A stretch of 64,000 nucleotides of DNA. Source: Caballeronia concitans (lineage in GTDB: Bacteria > Pseudomonadota > Gammaproteobacteria > Burkholderiales > Burkholderiaceae). The notes under the pieces are model-generated. The model was not told the origin of the DNA. It worked only from the letters and a program-made list of their open reading frames with translations, and did not search any database. The translations under genes and the position numbers were made by a program. Below, in pieces: positions 19,538 through 28,416 of this stretch; position 1 is the stretch's first letter, and the number at the start of each line of letters is the position of its first letter. The DNA is taken from positions 1 through 64,000 of the forward strand of contig NZ_FCNV02000010.1 in NCBI RefSeq assembly GCF_001544615.1, written 5' to 3'.

Positions 19538-20644
19538 ATGTTGCTGCATCAGCTAGTCGATCGCTTCGGCCCGGCGATCGTTTTCATCAACGTGATGGGC
19601 TCGGCGCTCGGGCTGCCCGTGCCCGCCATGCCGACGATGATCATCGTCGGCGCGTCGATCGCGTTGATGGCCGTGAACGGCTCGGCGTTCTGGATGCCGC
19701 TCTTCGGCGTGCTGTGCGTCGCCGTCGCGGGCGGCGTGATCGGCGACTTCGTCTGGTTCCAGGGCGGGCGCAAGTACGGCGATCGCACGCTCAAGACCAT
19801 CTGCAAGCTCTCGCTGTCGCGCGATACGTGCGTGAAGAAAACGGAGCGCTTCTTCGGCCGATGGGGCGTGCGGATTCTGCTCGTCGCCAAGTTCATCCCC
19901 GGTCTGTCGCTCGTCTCCGTGCCGCTCGCGGGCGCGATGGGCGTGCGCCTGCGCAGCTTCGTCGCGCACGATGGGGCGGGCATCGCGTTGTGGGGCGCGG
20001 TCGGATTGAGCGTCGGCGTGCTGTTCGCGGCGCAGCTGGAAATGGTCTTCGCGCTGATCTCGCGCCTCGGCCAGCAAGCGGTGACGGTCGTGGCGGCGCT
20101 GCTCGCGATCTACGTGACGTATCGCTGGTGGCGTCGCCGTGCGCTGATGGCGACGCTGGAAAAGGCGCGCATCACCGTCGACGATCTCTACGCGCTGATG
20201 CACGCGGAGCCGTTGCCCGTGATCTTCGACATCCGTTCGCCGGAGAAGCGCATGCTCGATCCGTTCGCCATTCCGGGCGCGCTTTTCGCCGACGAGCGCG
20301 AGCTGCAGAAGATCATCGAAAGCTACGACAAGTCGCGCAAGGTCGTGATCTATTGCTCGTGCCCGAACGAAGTGTCGGCGGCGTGGATGGCGAAGACCAT
20401 GCGCAACGCGGGCTTTCGCGACGTGCTGCCGCTGACCGGCGGGCTCGACGCATGGCGGCTCGCGGGTTTCGAGGTCGCGAATCTGACGGAGTTCGGCGAA
20501 CTGGTGGCGAAGAACCCCGAAGAAGCGGCGGAGATGGCGGCGGCCTGCGCGCTGCCGATCGTGCAGCAGGCGCAGGCGGCACAGGCGGCGCAGGCTGCGG
20601 CGTCGTTGCATCCACACGGCTTACAACACGGAGATCGCGCATGA
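19538..20644 (+). CDS. DedA-family membrane protein fused to a rhodanese domain
   Basis: 368 residues. The N-terminal ~200 residues are a DedA/SNARE-associated membrane domain (GDFVWFQGGRKYGD; RFFGRWGVRILLVAKFIPGLSLV, about 107-129, with the family's F/GR and PG motifs). A cytoplasmic rhodanese domain follows (about 220-310) with the potential catalytic cysteines in VVIYCSCPNEVSAAWMA. The C-terminus is Ala/Gln-rich. ATG 19538 is chosen over upstream starts because CGGGAG precedes it. The stop overlaps the next gene's ATG, coupling it to the reductase-like protein. Suggested role: lipid or membrane homeostasis linked to sulfur transfer, which is inference. Confidence 0.88.
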   Translation: MLLHQLVDRFGPAIVFINVMGSALGLPVPAMPTMIIVGASIALMAVNGSAFWMPLFGVLCVAVAGGVIGDFVWFQGGRKYGDRTLKTICKLSLSRDTCVKKTERFFGRWGVRILLVAKFIPGLSLVSVPLAGAMGVRLRSFVAHDGAGIALWGAVGLSVGVLFAAQLEMVFALISRLGQQAVTVVAALLAIYVTYRWWRRRALMATLEKARITVDDLYALMHAEPLPVIFDIRSPEKRMLDPFAIPGALFADERELQKIIESYDKSRKVVIYCSCPNEVSAAWMAKTMRNAGFRDVLPLTGGLDAWRLAGFEVANLTEFGELVAKNPEEAAEMAAACALPIVQQAQAAQAAQAAASLHPHGLQHGDRA

Positions 20645-22434
20645 GCACCACCCCGAGCGGACACGGAACGGACATGCCGAACGTGGTCGCGTGGAGCCCG
20701 GGAATGCCGCCGCCGGACGAGCCGAACATCGTGCCGACCGGCGCCGCGTCGTCCGCTTCCGCCGACGAGGCCCCGTTCTCGCCGCTGCAAACGCGCTCGC
20801 ATCAGATGTTTCCGCGCCTGACCGACAACGAGATCGAGCGCATGAGCCGCTTCGGCACGGCGGCGCGCTGGCGTGCGGGCGAGTGGTTGTTCCGCATGGG
20901 CGAAGCGGGGCGCGGCATGGTCATCATCCTGAAGGGACTCGTGCGCGTCACGCGGCGCGATGCGCTCGGCAACAGCCATCTCGTCGTCGAACACGGTGCG
21001 GGGCATTTTCTCGCGGAAGTCGCGCAGCTTTCGGGCAAGCCGTGTCTCGTCGATGGCATGGCGGCCGAAGACGTCGAGGGCATCGTGGTGCCGCCGGAGC
21101 GTCTGCGCGCGCTGCTCGTCGCGGAAGCGGAACTCGGCGAGCGCATCATGCGCGCGCTCATTCTGCGGCGCGTCGGATTGATCGAGAAGGGCAGCGGTCC
21201 CGTGCTGCTCGGCCAGTCGGACGATGGACGCCTCGTCTCGCTGCAAGGCTTCCTGCGCCGCAACGGGTATCCGCACACGGTCATCGACGCCTGCTCGGAC
21301 CCGGACGCCATCGCGCTGCTCGAACGCATTTCGGCATCGACCGCGGATTTCCCGCTCGTCATTTGTCCGGACGGCACCGTGCTGCGCGCGCCCGACGAGA
21401 ATCAGGTCGCGACGCAACTCGGCTGGCTGCCCGAATTCGATGCAAACCATATCTACGATGTCGCGATCGTCGGCGCGGGGCCGGCCGGTCTCGCGACGGC
21501 GGTGTATGCGGCGTCCGAGGGCTTGTCGGTGGCGGTGTTCGATTGCCGCGCGCCGGGCGGTCAGGCGGGCGCGAGCGCGCGCATCGAAAATTATCTCGGC
21601 TTTCCGACTGGCATCTCCGGTCAGGCGCTCGCGGGCCGCGCGTTCGTGCAGGCGCAAAAGTTCGGCGCGCATATCGCCATTCCGACGCGCATCAAGGCGC
21701 TGCATTGCGGGGCGTCGCCAATTCAGATCGAGCTTGAGAACGGTACGCGCGTGACGACGCAGACGGTCGTGATCGCGTCGGGCGCGGCATATCGGCGGCC
21801 CGCGATAGAAGGACTTGAGCGTTACGAAGGGCACGGCACGTACTACTGGGCGTCGCCGGTCGAGGCGAAGCTCTGCAAGAACGCGGAGGTCGTGCTGGTC
21901 GGCGGCGGGAATTCGGCGGGGCAGGCGGCGGTGTATCTCGCGTCGCACGCGAAGCACGTGCATGTGCTCATTCGCGGTGCGGGGCTCGCGGCGAGCATGT
22001 CGCATTATCTGGTGGAGCGCATCGGTTCGTTGCCGAACGTGACGGTGCGCAAGCACACGGAGATCGTCTCGCTGACGGGCGATGACCGCGCGCTCACCGC
22101 CGTCCACTGCAAGACGCCCGATGGTCCGCTCACGATCGAATCGCGGCATCTGTTCCTGTTCACCGGCGCGGACCCGAATACGGACTGGCTGCGCGATTGC
22201 AGCGTGAGCGTCGATAAAAAGGGCTTCGTGCTGACCGGCCCCGAAGCGCACGACGGCCGCACGCAAGACGTGATGGGACTCGAGACGAGCGTGCCGGGTG
22301 TATTCGCGATCGGCGACGTGCGTTCTACATCGACGAAGCGCGTCGCGGCTGCGGTGGGCGAGGGCGCGGCGGTCGTCGCGCAGATTCACGCGCTGCTGGC
22401 GCAGCGGCAGGCGTTGGGCGTGGAGCGCGCCTGA
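20641..22434 (+). CDS. cNMP-binding domain fused to a thioredoxin-reductase-like flavoprotein
   Basis: 597 residues. Domain order: low-complexity N-terminus; cyclic-nucleotide-binding-type jelly roll (about 57-180, AGEWLFRMGEAGRGMVIILKG); a short thioredoxin-like middle (SLQGFLRRNGYPHTVID, about 200-270); then a TrxB-like FAD/NAD fold (IVGAGPAGLATAVYAASEG; VVLVGGGNSAGQAAVYLASHA; GVFAIGDVRS). In thioredoxin reductase the NADPH domain holds a CATC pair. Here the same place reads HGTYYWASPVEAKLC, so the redox disulfide is absent. It starts inside the DedA-rhodanese stop codon. Probably a redox or signal-controlled flavoprotein oxidoreductase. Confidence 0.88.
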   Translation: MSTTPSGHGTDMPNVVAWSPGMPPPDEPNIVPTGAASSASADEAPFSPLQTRSHQMFPRLTDNEIERMSRFGTAARWRAGEWLFRMGEAGRGMVIILKGLVRVTRRDALGNSHLVVEHGAGHFLAEVAQLSGKPCLVDGMAAEDVEGIVVPPERLRALLVAEAELGERIMRALILRRVGLIEKGSGPVLLGQSDDGRLVSLQGFLRRNGYPHTVIDACSDPDAIALLERISASTADFPLVICPDGTVLRAPDENQVATQLGWLPEFDANHIYDVAIVGAGPAGLATAVYAASEGLSVAVFDCRAPGGQAGASARIENYLGFPTGISGQALAGRAFVQAQKFGAHIAIPTRIKALHCGASPIQIELENGTRVTTQTVVIASGAAYRRPAIEGLERYEGHGTYYWASPVEAKLCKNAEVVLVGGGNSAGQAAVYLASHAKHVHVLIRGAGLAASMSHYLVERIGSLPNVTVRKHTEIVSLTGDDRALTAVHCKTPDGPLTIESRHLFLFTGADPNTDWLRDCSVSVDKKGFVLTGPEAHDGRTQDVMGLETSVPGVFAIGDVRSTSTKRVAAAVGEGAAVVAQIHALLAQRQALGVERA

Positions 22435-22437
22435 TCT

Positions 22438-23838
22438 TCACGCGTCCGGCGGAAACCGCAGCGTGAATTCGATCCACCCGTCCGGCGTGCAATCGGCGGA
22501 AGCGGTGCCTCCGTGCATGTGCATGATCGCCTGCACGATCGACAGCCCGAGCCCGCTCGATTCCGTGAACTGGCTGCGGGCCGCATCGCCGCGATAGAAG
22601 CGGTCGAAGAGCCGCGCGAGTTCTTCCTTCGCGACGCATGCGCCGCGATTACCCACGACGATGCGCGCGCCGTTGGCATCCACATGACCGGACAGGCGCA
22701 CGACGGTGCCCGCCGCCGCGTAACGCACCGCATTCACCACGACATTGCCGATCGCGCGCCGGCACATGATCGCGTTGGCGCGCATCTCGCCGCTTGCGTC
22801 GATCTCGAACGTGATGCGGCGTTCTTCCGCGATGCCTTCGAAATACGCCGCGATCGTTTCCAGTTCTTCGCGGATGTCGATCCGCTCGCGCTCGATCGGC
22901 TGCTGCGAATGATCGGCTTGCGCGAGAAAGAGGATGTTCTGCGCGATGCGCGCAAGCCGCTCCAGTTCTTCGAGATTCGATTCGAGCACGCCCCGATATT
23001 CCGCGACGCTGCGCTCGTGCGCGAGCATCACCTGCGTCTCGCCGATCAACACGCCAATCGGCGTGCGCAACTCGTGCGCGAGATCCGCCGAGAATTGCAG
23101 CAGGCGTTCGTAGCCGTGTTCGAGACGATCGAGCATCGCATTGAACGATGCCGCGAGGCTCTGCAATTCCGCCGGCGCATGCGCGACGTCGAGCCGTGCG
23201 GACATGCGGTTCGGCGTGATTTCGGCGGCCTTGTCCGCCATCAGCTTGAGCGGCATGAGTCCGCGGCGCGTGACCCACCACGCGAGCAGCATCGTCACGA
23301 GCACCGCGCCGATCACCGTGATCCACACGCGCGCAAAGTATGCGGACAGCACGCGCGCTTCCTGCGTCATCACGTGCGCCGCGATGATCTCGACTACTTC
23401 GCCGCTCTCGCCGATGCGCGCCTGCGCGCCGACCCAGCGCATGCGCACGCCATCGGCGCGCGTGCCTTCGTAGAGATCGTCGAGACCGATCGCACGATCG
23501 ACCGGCACGATATGCAGCGGCGGCAACGGCATGTGCTCGGGATTGACGTTGATGAAGGGCGGCGTGCCCGCGCGCCGAAAAATGATCACGTCCTGCCGGT
23601 CGCCGAGCATCGTTTCGAAGAGCCTCGGCCGCGCTTCGATCTCGTTGATCGTATAAAGATCGTGCAGCAGCGAGCGAAAATGTTCGACGCGCGCGATCAC
23701 CTGATAATCGGCGCGCGTGGAGAGCGCGGAATTCGTCGCGTGATAAAGCGACGCGCCGACCATGCCGACCACCACGCAGACGATCGCCGCGAACGACAAC
23801 GCGATGCGAACCGCGAGCGACTGCGAATGGCGCTTCAA
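22438..23838 (-). CDS. Sensor histidine kinase of an OmpR-type two-component system
   Basis: About 466 residues in the CusS/heavy-metal-sensor-like group. First membrane helix near residues 9-30 ([21 protein letters not shown]), a periplasmic sensor of ~130 residues, a second helix ([20 protein letters not shown]), HAMP, HisKA with phosphorylated His in [14 protein letters not shown], and HATPase ([31 protein letters not shown]). The start I infer is TTG 23838, overlapping the regulator's stop (TTGA). No ATG fits. It probably controls the divergent cytochrome/molybdoenzyme operon. Confidence 0.88.
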   Translation of the reverse strand: MKRHSQSLAVRIALSFAAIVCVVVGMVGASLYHATNSALSTRADYQVIARVEHFRSLLHDLYTINEIEARPRLFETMLGDRQDVIIFRRAGTPPFINVNPEHMPLPPLHIVPVDRAIGLDDLYEGTRADGVRMRWVGAQARIGESGEVVEIIAAHVMTQEARVLSAYFARVWITVIGAVLVTMLLAWWVTRRGLMPLKLMADKAAEITPNRMSARLDVAHAPAELQSLAASFNAMLDRLEHGYERLLQFSADLAHELRTPIGVLIGETQVMLAHERSVAEYRGVLESNLEELERLARIAQNILFLAQADHSQQPIERERIDIREELETIAAYFEGIAEERRITFEIDASGEMRANAIMCRRAIGNVVVNAVRYAAAGTVVRLSGHVDANGARIVVGNRGACVAKEELARLFDRFYRGDAARSQFTESSGLGLSIVQAIMHMHGGTASADCTPDGWIEFTLRFPPDA

Positions 23839-24506
23839 GAATCTTCCCCGAACGAATAGCCGATGCTGCGCACCGTGTGAATGAGCTTCGGTTCGAACGC
23901 GTTGTCGATCTTCGCGCGCAGCCGCTTGACGGCGACATCGACCACGTTGGTATCGCTGTCGAAGTTCATGTCCCACACTTCGGATGCGATCAGCGTGCGT
24001 GAAAGCGCTTCGCCCTGATGCTTGCAGAAGAGATGCAAAAGCGCGAATTCCTTGTTCGTCAGCACGATGTCGATGCCCTTGCGCGTGACCTTGCGGCGCA
24101 GGACATCGACGTGAAGATCGGCGACCTTGTAGGTATCCGATTCGCGCATCACGCCGCGCCTGAGCAGCGTGCGAATGCGCAGCACGAGTTCGGTGAACGA
24201 AAACGGCTTGACGAGATAGTCGTCCGCGCCGAGTTCGAGTCCGTGAATGCGGTCGCTGACCTGATCGCGCGCCGTGAGAAAAATGACAGGCAAGTCACGC
24301 TTCGCGCGCAACGCGGACATCACTTGCCATCCGTCGATGCCGGGCAGCATCACATCGAGCACGATGAGTTCGTATGAATTCGCGAGCGCCTGATGCAGTC
24401 CATCCGTGCCGTTGCGCACGAGATCGACCTGATAGCCGGACTCGATGAGCCCTTTTTTCAGGTAGTCGCCGGTCTTGCGGTCGTCTTCGATCACGAGGAT
24501 GGTCAT
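23835..24506 (-). CDS. OmpR/PhoB-type response regulator
   Basis: 223 residues. Receiver domain [19 protein letters not shown] with acidic pocket at the start, phospho-acceptor Asp in [13 protein letters not shown] (about residue 51) and Lys in YLVKPFSF (about 101). The C-terminal winged helix ([36 protein letters not shown]) binds DNA. ATG 24506 gives the standard receiver N-terminus, and the upstream in-frame start adds 11 atypical residues. It is translationally coupled to the kinase. Its likely target is the inverted repeat at 24572-24587 in the divergent promoter. Confidence 0.93.
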   Translation of the reverse strand: MTILVIEDDRKTGDYLKKGLIESGYQVDLVRNGTDGLHQALANSYELIVLDVMLPGIDGWQVMSALRAKRDLPVIFLTARDQVSDRIHGLELGADDYLVKPFSFTELVLRIRTLLRRGVMRESDTYKVADLHVDVLRRKVTRKGIDIVLTNKEFALLHLFCKHQGEALSRTLIASEVWDMNFDSDTNVVDVAVKRLRAKIDNAFEPKLIHTVRSIGYSFGEDS

Positions 24507-24571
24507 GCGCGCGTGCTTCGTCAGGGAGGTTGACGTCATTCTAGCCAGCGCGCGCGCGAGGCCGGCGAACT

Positions 24572-24587
24572 ATGACAAAAAAGTCAT
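24572..24587. promoter_or_regulatory. Inverted repeat ATGAC-N6-GTCAT in the divergent promoter
   Basis: ATGACAAAAAAGTCAT lies between the divergent response-regulator and cytochrome b561 genes. The layout resembles the boxes recognised by CusR/CopR-type OmpR regulators (TGACA/TGTCA arms around a short AT spacer). A further GTCGTCATC follows at 24590-24599. It is probably the binding site through which the two-component system controls itself and the operon. Confidence 0.55.
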
Positions 24588-24624
24588 CGAGTCGTCATCG
24601 ATCGATCAGCGCCGCGCCGCTAGC

Positions 24625-25257
24625 ATGCGCTTCATGCTCGATAACTCAATCGCGAGGCCCGACGTGCAGCATCCCACGGTTCAGCCGCTATGGCTACGCA
24701 TCACGCACTGGCTCAATGCGCTCGCTATCGTCGTGATGGTGACGAGCGGATGGCAGATCTATAACGCATCGCCGATCTTCGCGCCGTTCACGTTTCCTCC
24801 GTCCATCACGCTGGGCGGCTGGCTCGGCGGCGCGCTGCAGTGGCATTTCGCGGCGATGTGGCTGCTCGTTGCGAACTTCATCGTGTATGTCGCGATGAAT
24901 GTGGTGACCGGCCGCTTCAGGCGACGCATGTTTCCGCTGAGCATCAAGAGCGTCGTGAAAGACGCATTCGATGCGCTGCGCGGCAAGCTCGGCCACGACG
25001 ATCTCACGCACTACAACGCCGTGCAGAAGCTCGCTTATCTCGCGGTGATCGTGGATATCGTCGTCATCATTCTGTCGGGGCTGGTCGTATGGAAGTCCGT
25101 GCAGTTCCCGTTGCTTCGCACGCTGATGGGCGGCTATGACAACGCCCGCGTCGTGCATTTTTTCGGCATGAGTTTTCTCGTGGCGTTCGTCGTGCTGCAT
25201 GTCGTGATGGTCGCGCTCGTGCCGCGTTCGCTCGTGCTGATGATCAAAGGACGTTGA
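24625..25257 (+). CDS. Cytochrome b561-family membrane protein
   Basis: About 210 residues with four or five membrane helices. Heme-ligand-type His are seen in RITHWLNALAIVVMVTSGW (about residues 22-40), the second helix region (ALQWHFAAMWLLV), YNAVQKLAYLAVI and ARVVHFFGMSFLVAFVVLHV. Family role: carries electrons between the quinone pool and a periplasmic partner. ATG 24625 or 24634 may be used. It lies 4 bp before the molybdoenzyme gene, which makes it the likely membrane electron partner of that enzyme. Confidence 0.88.
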   Translation: MRFMLDNSIARPDVQHPTVQPLWLRITHWLNALAIVVMVTSGWQIYNASPIFAPFTFPPSITLGGWLGGALQWHFAAMWLLVANFIVYVAMNVVTGRFRRRMFPLSIKSVVKDAFDALRGKLGHDDLTHYNAVQKLAYLAVIVDIVVIILSGLVVWKSVQFPLLRTLMGGYDNARVVHFFGMSFLVAFVVLHVVMVALVPRSLVLMIKGR

Positions 25258-25261
25258 AGCC

Positions 25262-26029
25262 ATGTCGATGCGCAAATCCAGTCTCGATGCAGAGTCGATC
25301 ATCAAGGACGCCGCGAAGGAGTTGAAAGCGCCCGCGCGACGCTTGTTCGGCAAGCGCATTCTCACGCTCGGCGGTCTCGTGATGCTGTCGGGCTGCAATA
25401 TCACCGACGACAAATCCGTGAACGCGATGCTGCGCAAGATATCGTCGTTCAATGACGATGCCCAGGCTTTTCTGTTCGATCCGAACAAGCTCGCGCCGAC
25501 GTATCCCGAATCGATGATCACGCGCCCGTTTCCGTTCAACGCGTTCTATGACATCGACGAAGTGCCGGAAGTGGATGCATCCGCGTACAAGCTCGAAGTC
25601 GGCGGCCGCGTGACGGGCAAGCGCGTTTGGACGCTCGACGAACTGCACGCGATGCCGCAGGAAAGCCAGATCACGCGGCATATCTGCATAGAAGGATGGA
25701 GCGCGATAGGCAAGTGGGGCGGCGTGCGCTTCGCGCATTTTCTGGCGCGCGCGGGCGCCGATACGAGCGCGAAGTATGTCGCGTTCCATTGCGCGGACAA
25801 CTACTCGACGAGCATTGACATGCCGACCGCGCTGCATGCGCAAACGCTCCTCACGCTGACTTACGACGGCCAGATCCTGCCGCCGAAATACGGCTTCCCG
25901 ATGAAGCTGCGCATGCCGACCAAGCTCGGCTACAAGAACCCGAAGCATATCGTCGCGATCACCGTGACCAACGATTACCCCGGCGGCTATTGGGAGAACC
26001 AGGGCTACAACTGGTTCGGCGGTTCCTGA
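25262..26029 (+). CDS. Periplasmic molybdopterin oxidoreductase, probable Tat-exported lipoprotein
   Basis: A 255-residue sulfite-oxidase-fold (Oxidored_molyb) protein related to MsrP. The N-terminus has the twin-arginine motif ARRLFGKR (residues 25-32), a hydrophobic stretch and a lipobox LSGC with Cys45. It is thus likely folded with cofactor in the cytoplasm, exported by Tat and lipid-anchored. The molybdenum ligand Cys is in TRHICIEGWSAIGKW (about residues 140-154). With cytochrome b561 before it, it resembles the MsrPQ methionine-sulfoxide repair pair in layout, but the substrate is unknown. Confidence 0.85.
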   Translation: MSMRKSSLDAESIIKDAAKELKAPARRLFGKRILTLGGLVMLSGCNITDDKSVNAMLRKISSFNDDAQAFLFDPNKLAPTYPESMITRPFPFNAFYDIDEVPEVDASAYKLEVGGRVTGKRVWTLDELHAMPQESQITRHICIEGWSAIGKWGGVRFAHFLARAGADTSAKYVAFHCADNYSTSIDMPTALHAQTLLTLTYDGQILPPKYGFPMKLRMPTKLGYKNPKHIVAITVTNDYPGGYWENQGYNWFGGS

Positions 26030-26073
26030 TGACGCAACATCGCTTGACCTCGTCCACACTCGAAGGAGATTCA

Positions 26074-26688
26074 ATGTCCATTCGCATGAAACTCGGCCTC
26101 GGCATCGCGGCGCTCGCATTCACGACCGCGGCGCTCGCGCAAACGCCCGCAGCGAAGCCCACGCGCATTCGTGGCGATATCGTCGCATCGTCGGGCGATA
26201 CGCTCACCGTGCACCGCAAGAGCGGCGACACCGTGAAGATCGCGCTGAAGGCGGACACGCCCGTGACCGCGCTGAAGAATATCAAGCTGCAGGACATCAA
26301 GCCGGGCGAGTTCGTCGGCACGGCGGCCACTACCGGCACCGACGGCAAGCTGACCGCGACCGAAGTGCTCGTGTTCCCCGAAGCCGCGCGCGGCACCGGC
26401 GAAGGCCACTACGATTGGGACCTCGGCCCGCAAAGCTCGATGACCAACGCGAACGTCGATCAGGTCGTGCAGGGCACGAGCGGGCGCGATCTGAAGCTGT
26501 CGTACAAGGGCGGATCGAACTCGGTGACGGTGCCGGAGAACGTGCCCGTCGTGACCTTCGCGCCGGCTACGCATGACGACCTGAAGGCGGGCAAGAAAGT
26601 GTTCGTCGTGGCGACTCCGGCTAGCGGCGGCACGTTCGCGGCGCAGCGCATCGTCGTCGAAAAGGATGGCGTCGTGCCGCCGATGTAA
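26074..26688 (+). CDS. Exported DUF5666-like protein
   Basis: 204 residues with a clear Sec signal peptide (KLGLGIAALAFTTAALAQ, cleavage near residue 23). The mature part has beta-rich repeats of the type IRGDIVASSGDTLTVHRKSGDTVKI, as in DUF5666 proteins. GAAGGAG sits 8 bases before ATG 26074, while the longer upstream reading overlaps the molybdoenzyme gene. It ends the operon controlled by the two-component system. Possibly an accessory or metal-binding periplasmic protein, function unknown. Confidence 0.75.
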   Translation: MSIRMKLGLGIAALAFTTAALAQTPAAKPTRIRGDIVASSGDTLTVHRKSGDTVKIALKADTPVTALKNIKLQDIKPGEFVGTAATTGTDGKLTATEVLVFPEAARGTGEGHYDWDLGPQSSMTNANVDQVVQGTSGRDLKLSYKGGSNSVTVPENVPVVTFAPATHDDLKAGKKVFVVATPASGGTFAAQRIVVEKDGVVPPM

Positions 26689-26704
26689 TCGCGCTTTCGC
26701 TTCG

Positions 26705-28126
26705 TCAAGCCGCGTCGCGCTTCTCGGCCATGTGCTCGAAGAAGCGCGCCGCGCGCCGGTCTCCCGCATACGCGGAGTTGATCCGCACCCACGCACACGC
26801 TTCGCCATTCGGCCGATAGTAGCTGCCCGGCGCAAGCGTCACGCCGAACTTCGCCGCTTCGTCGACGAGCACCGCTGAATCGTCGATGCCCGGCACGCGC
26901 GCCCATACGAGGCTGCCGCCGCTCGGTTCATCGAACACTTGCCAGCCGTAGCCTTCGAGTAGCTGCACGGCGCTCGACAACGAATCGCGCACGCGCTTGC
27001 GCAGCCGCTCCAGATATTTGCGATACGTCCCGCGTTCAAGAAGACTTGCCGCGACGCTTTCAGCGAAGCGCGTGCCGCCGAGGCTCGTCAGCACTTTGAC
27101 ATCGACGAGATCCTTCACGAGCTGCCGGTTCGCGGCCAGATACCCGATTCGCAGCGACGACGACAGCGTCTTCGACAACCCGCCCACGTAGATCACGCGA
27201 TCGAGCTGATCGAGCGATGCGAGCCGTTGCGTCGGCACGGACTGGAAGTCGGCGTAGATGTCGTCCTCGACGATGGAAAAGCCGTGCAGCGTCGCCAGTT
27301 GCAGCAGCTTGAACGCGACTTGCGGCGCGATGTTCGTCGCGGTCGGATTCTGGAAAACCGTGTTGACGAAGAAGAGTTTGGGCTTGTGCTGCTTGAGCAG
27401 CGCTTCAGCGACGTCGATGTCCGGACCGCTCGCGAGGCGCGGCACGCCGACGAGCCGCACGCCTTGCAGCTTCAGGAGGCCGAACAGGTTGTAGTAGCCG
27501 GGATCTTCGACGAACACGGTATCGCCGGGCTTGAGCATGGTCCGCACGATCAGGTCGAGCGCCTGGCTCGCGCCGTTCGTGATCATCACGTTCGGCAGAT
27601 CGGCGGCAATGCCGAGCGCGTTGAGCCGCAGTGTGATTTGCTGGCGCAAGGTGGCGTCGCCGTGCGGAATCGCGTAATCGATCACGCTCGACACATCGCT
27701 GCGCGACGCCTGGCGGATGGCTTGCGTGAGGCCATCGACATCGCGCCATGATTCGGGAATGAATCCGCTCGAAAGCTTGAGCGTCTCGCCGGGATAGTTG
27801 AACTGCTGAAGGACCTGATTCGATTCCTCTTCGGCGAGACGCGGATCGCAATTGCCGGATTCGCCGTCGCGGTCATCGACGCGATTCGCCACGAAAAAGC
27901 CCGAGCCGTGCTTCGGCTGTATAAGCCCACGCGACGCGAGCCGGTCGTACGCCTCGATCACCGGAAAGCGGCTGATGCGCTGTTCGGCGGCGAGCTGACG
28001 GATGGACGGCAGCTTGGCGCCGGCGAGCACGCGCCGCGAGCGGATCATCGCTTCGATCTGGCTGACGATCTGCTCGGTGAGCGGAACGCCGGTCTCGCCG
28101 TCGATAGTGAGCGGAAGTGCGTTCAT
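26705..28126 (-). CDS. MocR-type regulator (GntR DNA-binding domain + aminotransferase fold)
   Basis: 473 residues. The N-terminal GntR winged helix (LTEQIVSQIEAMIRSRRVLAGAKLP; IRQLAAEQRISRFPVIEAYDRL, about residues 16-64) is joined to a class I aminotransferase-like domain. The PLP-binding lysine is expected in YVGGLSKTLSSSLRIGYLA (about residues 315-333), and ITNGASQALDLIVRTML and VEDDIYADF complete the cofactor site. MocR proteins sense an amine or PLP ligand and control neighbours. The divergent DUF2917 gene and the GAACAGT repeats between them point to its target. Confidence 0.92.
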   Translation of the reverse strand: MNALPLTIDGETGVPLTEQIVSQIEAMIRSRRVLAGAKLPSIRQLAAEQRISRFPVIEAYDRLASRGLIQPKHGSGFFVANRVDDRDGESGNCDPRLAEEESNQVLQQFNYPGETLKLSSGFIPESWRDVDGLTQAIRQASRSDVSSVIDYAIPHGDATLRQQITLRLNALGIAADLPNVMITNGASQALDLIVRTMLKPGDTVFVEDPGYYNLFGLLKLQGVRLVGVPRLASGPDIDVAEALLKQHKPKLFFVNTVFQNPTATNIAPQVAFKLLQLATLHGFSIVEDDIYADFQSVPTQRLASLDQLDRVIYVGGLSKTLSSSLRIGYLAANRQLVKDLVDVKVLTSLGGTRFAESVAASLLERGTYRKYLERLRKRVRDSLSSAVQLLEGYGWQVFDEPSGGSLVWARVPGIDDSAVLVDEAAKFGVTLAPGSYYRPNGEACAWVRINSAYAGDRRAARFFEHMAEKRDAA

Positions 28127-28152
28127 CGTTTGAAGTGTTCGGTAGTGTCGAC

Positions 28153-28175
28153 TGAACAGTTTGATGCACTGTTCA
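28153..28175. promoter_or_regulatory. Inverted repeat 1 (TGAACAGT-N7-ACTGTTCA), MocR operator candidate
   Basis: Perfect 8-bp arms 27 bp upstream of the MocR start. The half-site GAACAGT recurs in two further inverted repeats in the same 290-bp gap, as expected for cooperative binding by a dimeric MocR regulator. Confidence 0.6.
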
Positions 28176-28259
28176 CGAGCGTGTCAGATGCGATTCGAAC
28201 GCAGCCGTAAAGCGGTGTCAAGACTGTCCGAATGGCCAGGGCGGTGTTCGGCGGCCGGC

Positions 28260-28277
28260 GAACAGTGCGAACTGTTC
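28260..28277. promoter_or_regulatory. Inverted repeat 2 (GAACAGT-N4-ACTGTTC)
   Basis: Perfect 7-bp arms of the same half-site as at 28153, here with a 4-base spacer. It lies centrally between the MocR gene and the DUF2917 gene. Confidence 0.55.
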
Positions 28278-28292
28278 ACCGTTTCCGCCTGC

Positions 28293-28311
28293 ACAGTTTC
28301 GACGCAACTGT
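28293..28311. promoter_or_regulatory. Inverted repeat 3 (ACAGT-N9-ACTGT)
   Basis: Shorter 5-bp arms of the same motif with a 9-base spacer. It is followed by looser copies (AGTGTTCATTC, GAATGTTCGGAACTG) up to about 28340, just ahead of the DUF2917 promoter region. Confidence 0.45.
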
Positions 28312-28416
28312 ACGCAAGTGTTCATTCAGAATGTTCGGAACTGGCCGAATAATGTACTCAACGGCTGCGAATGGTTTATTCGCGGCCGATTCGATCGGTC
28401 AACCGGGAGCGGCATC

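Noticed and set aside
19432-20640. Upstream extension of the cNMP/TrxR-like protein through the DedA gene
   Set aside because: This stretch is a frame shadow of the DedA-rhodanese gene. The domain-bearing part starts at ATG 20641.
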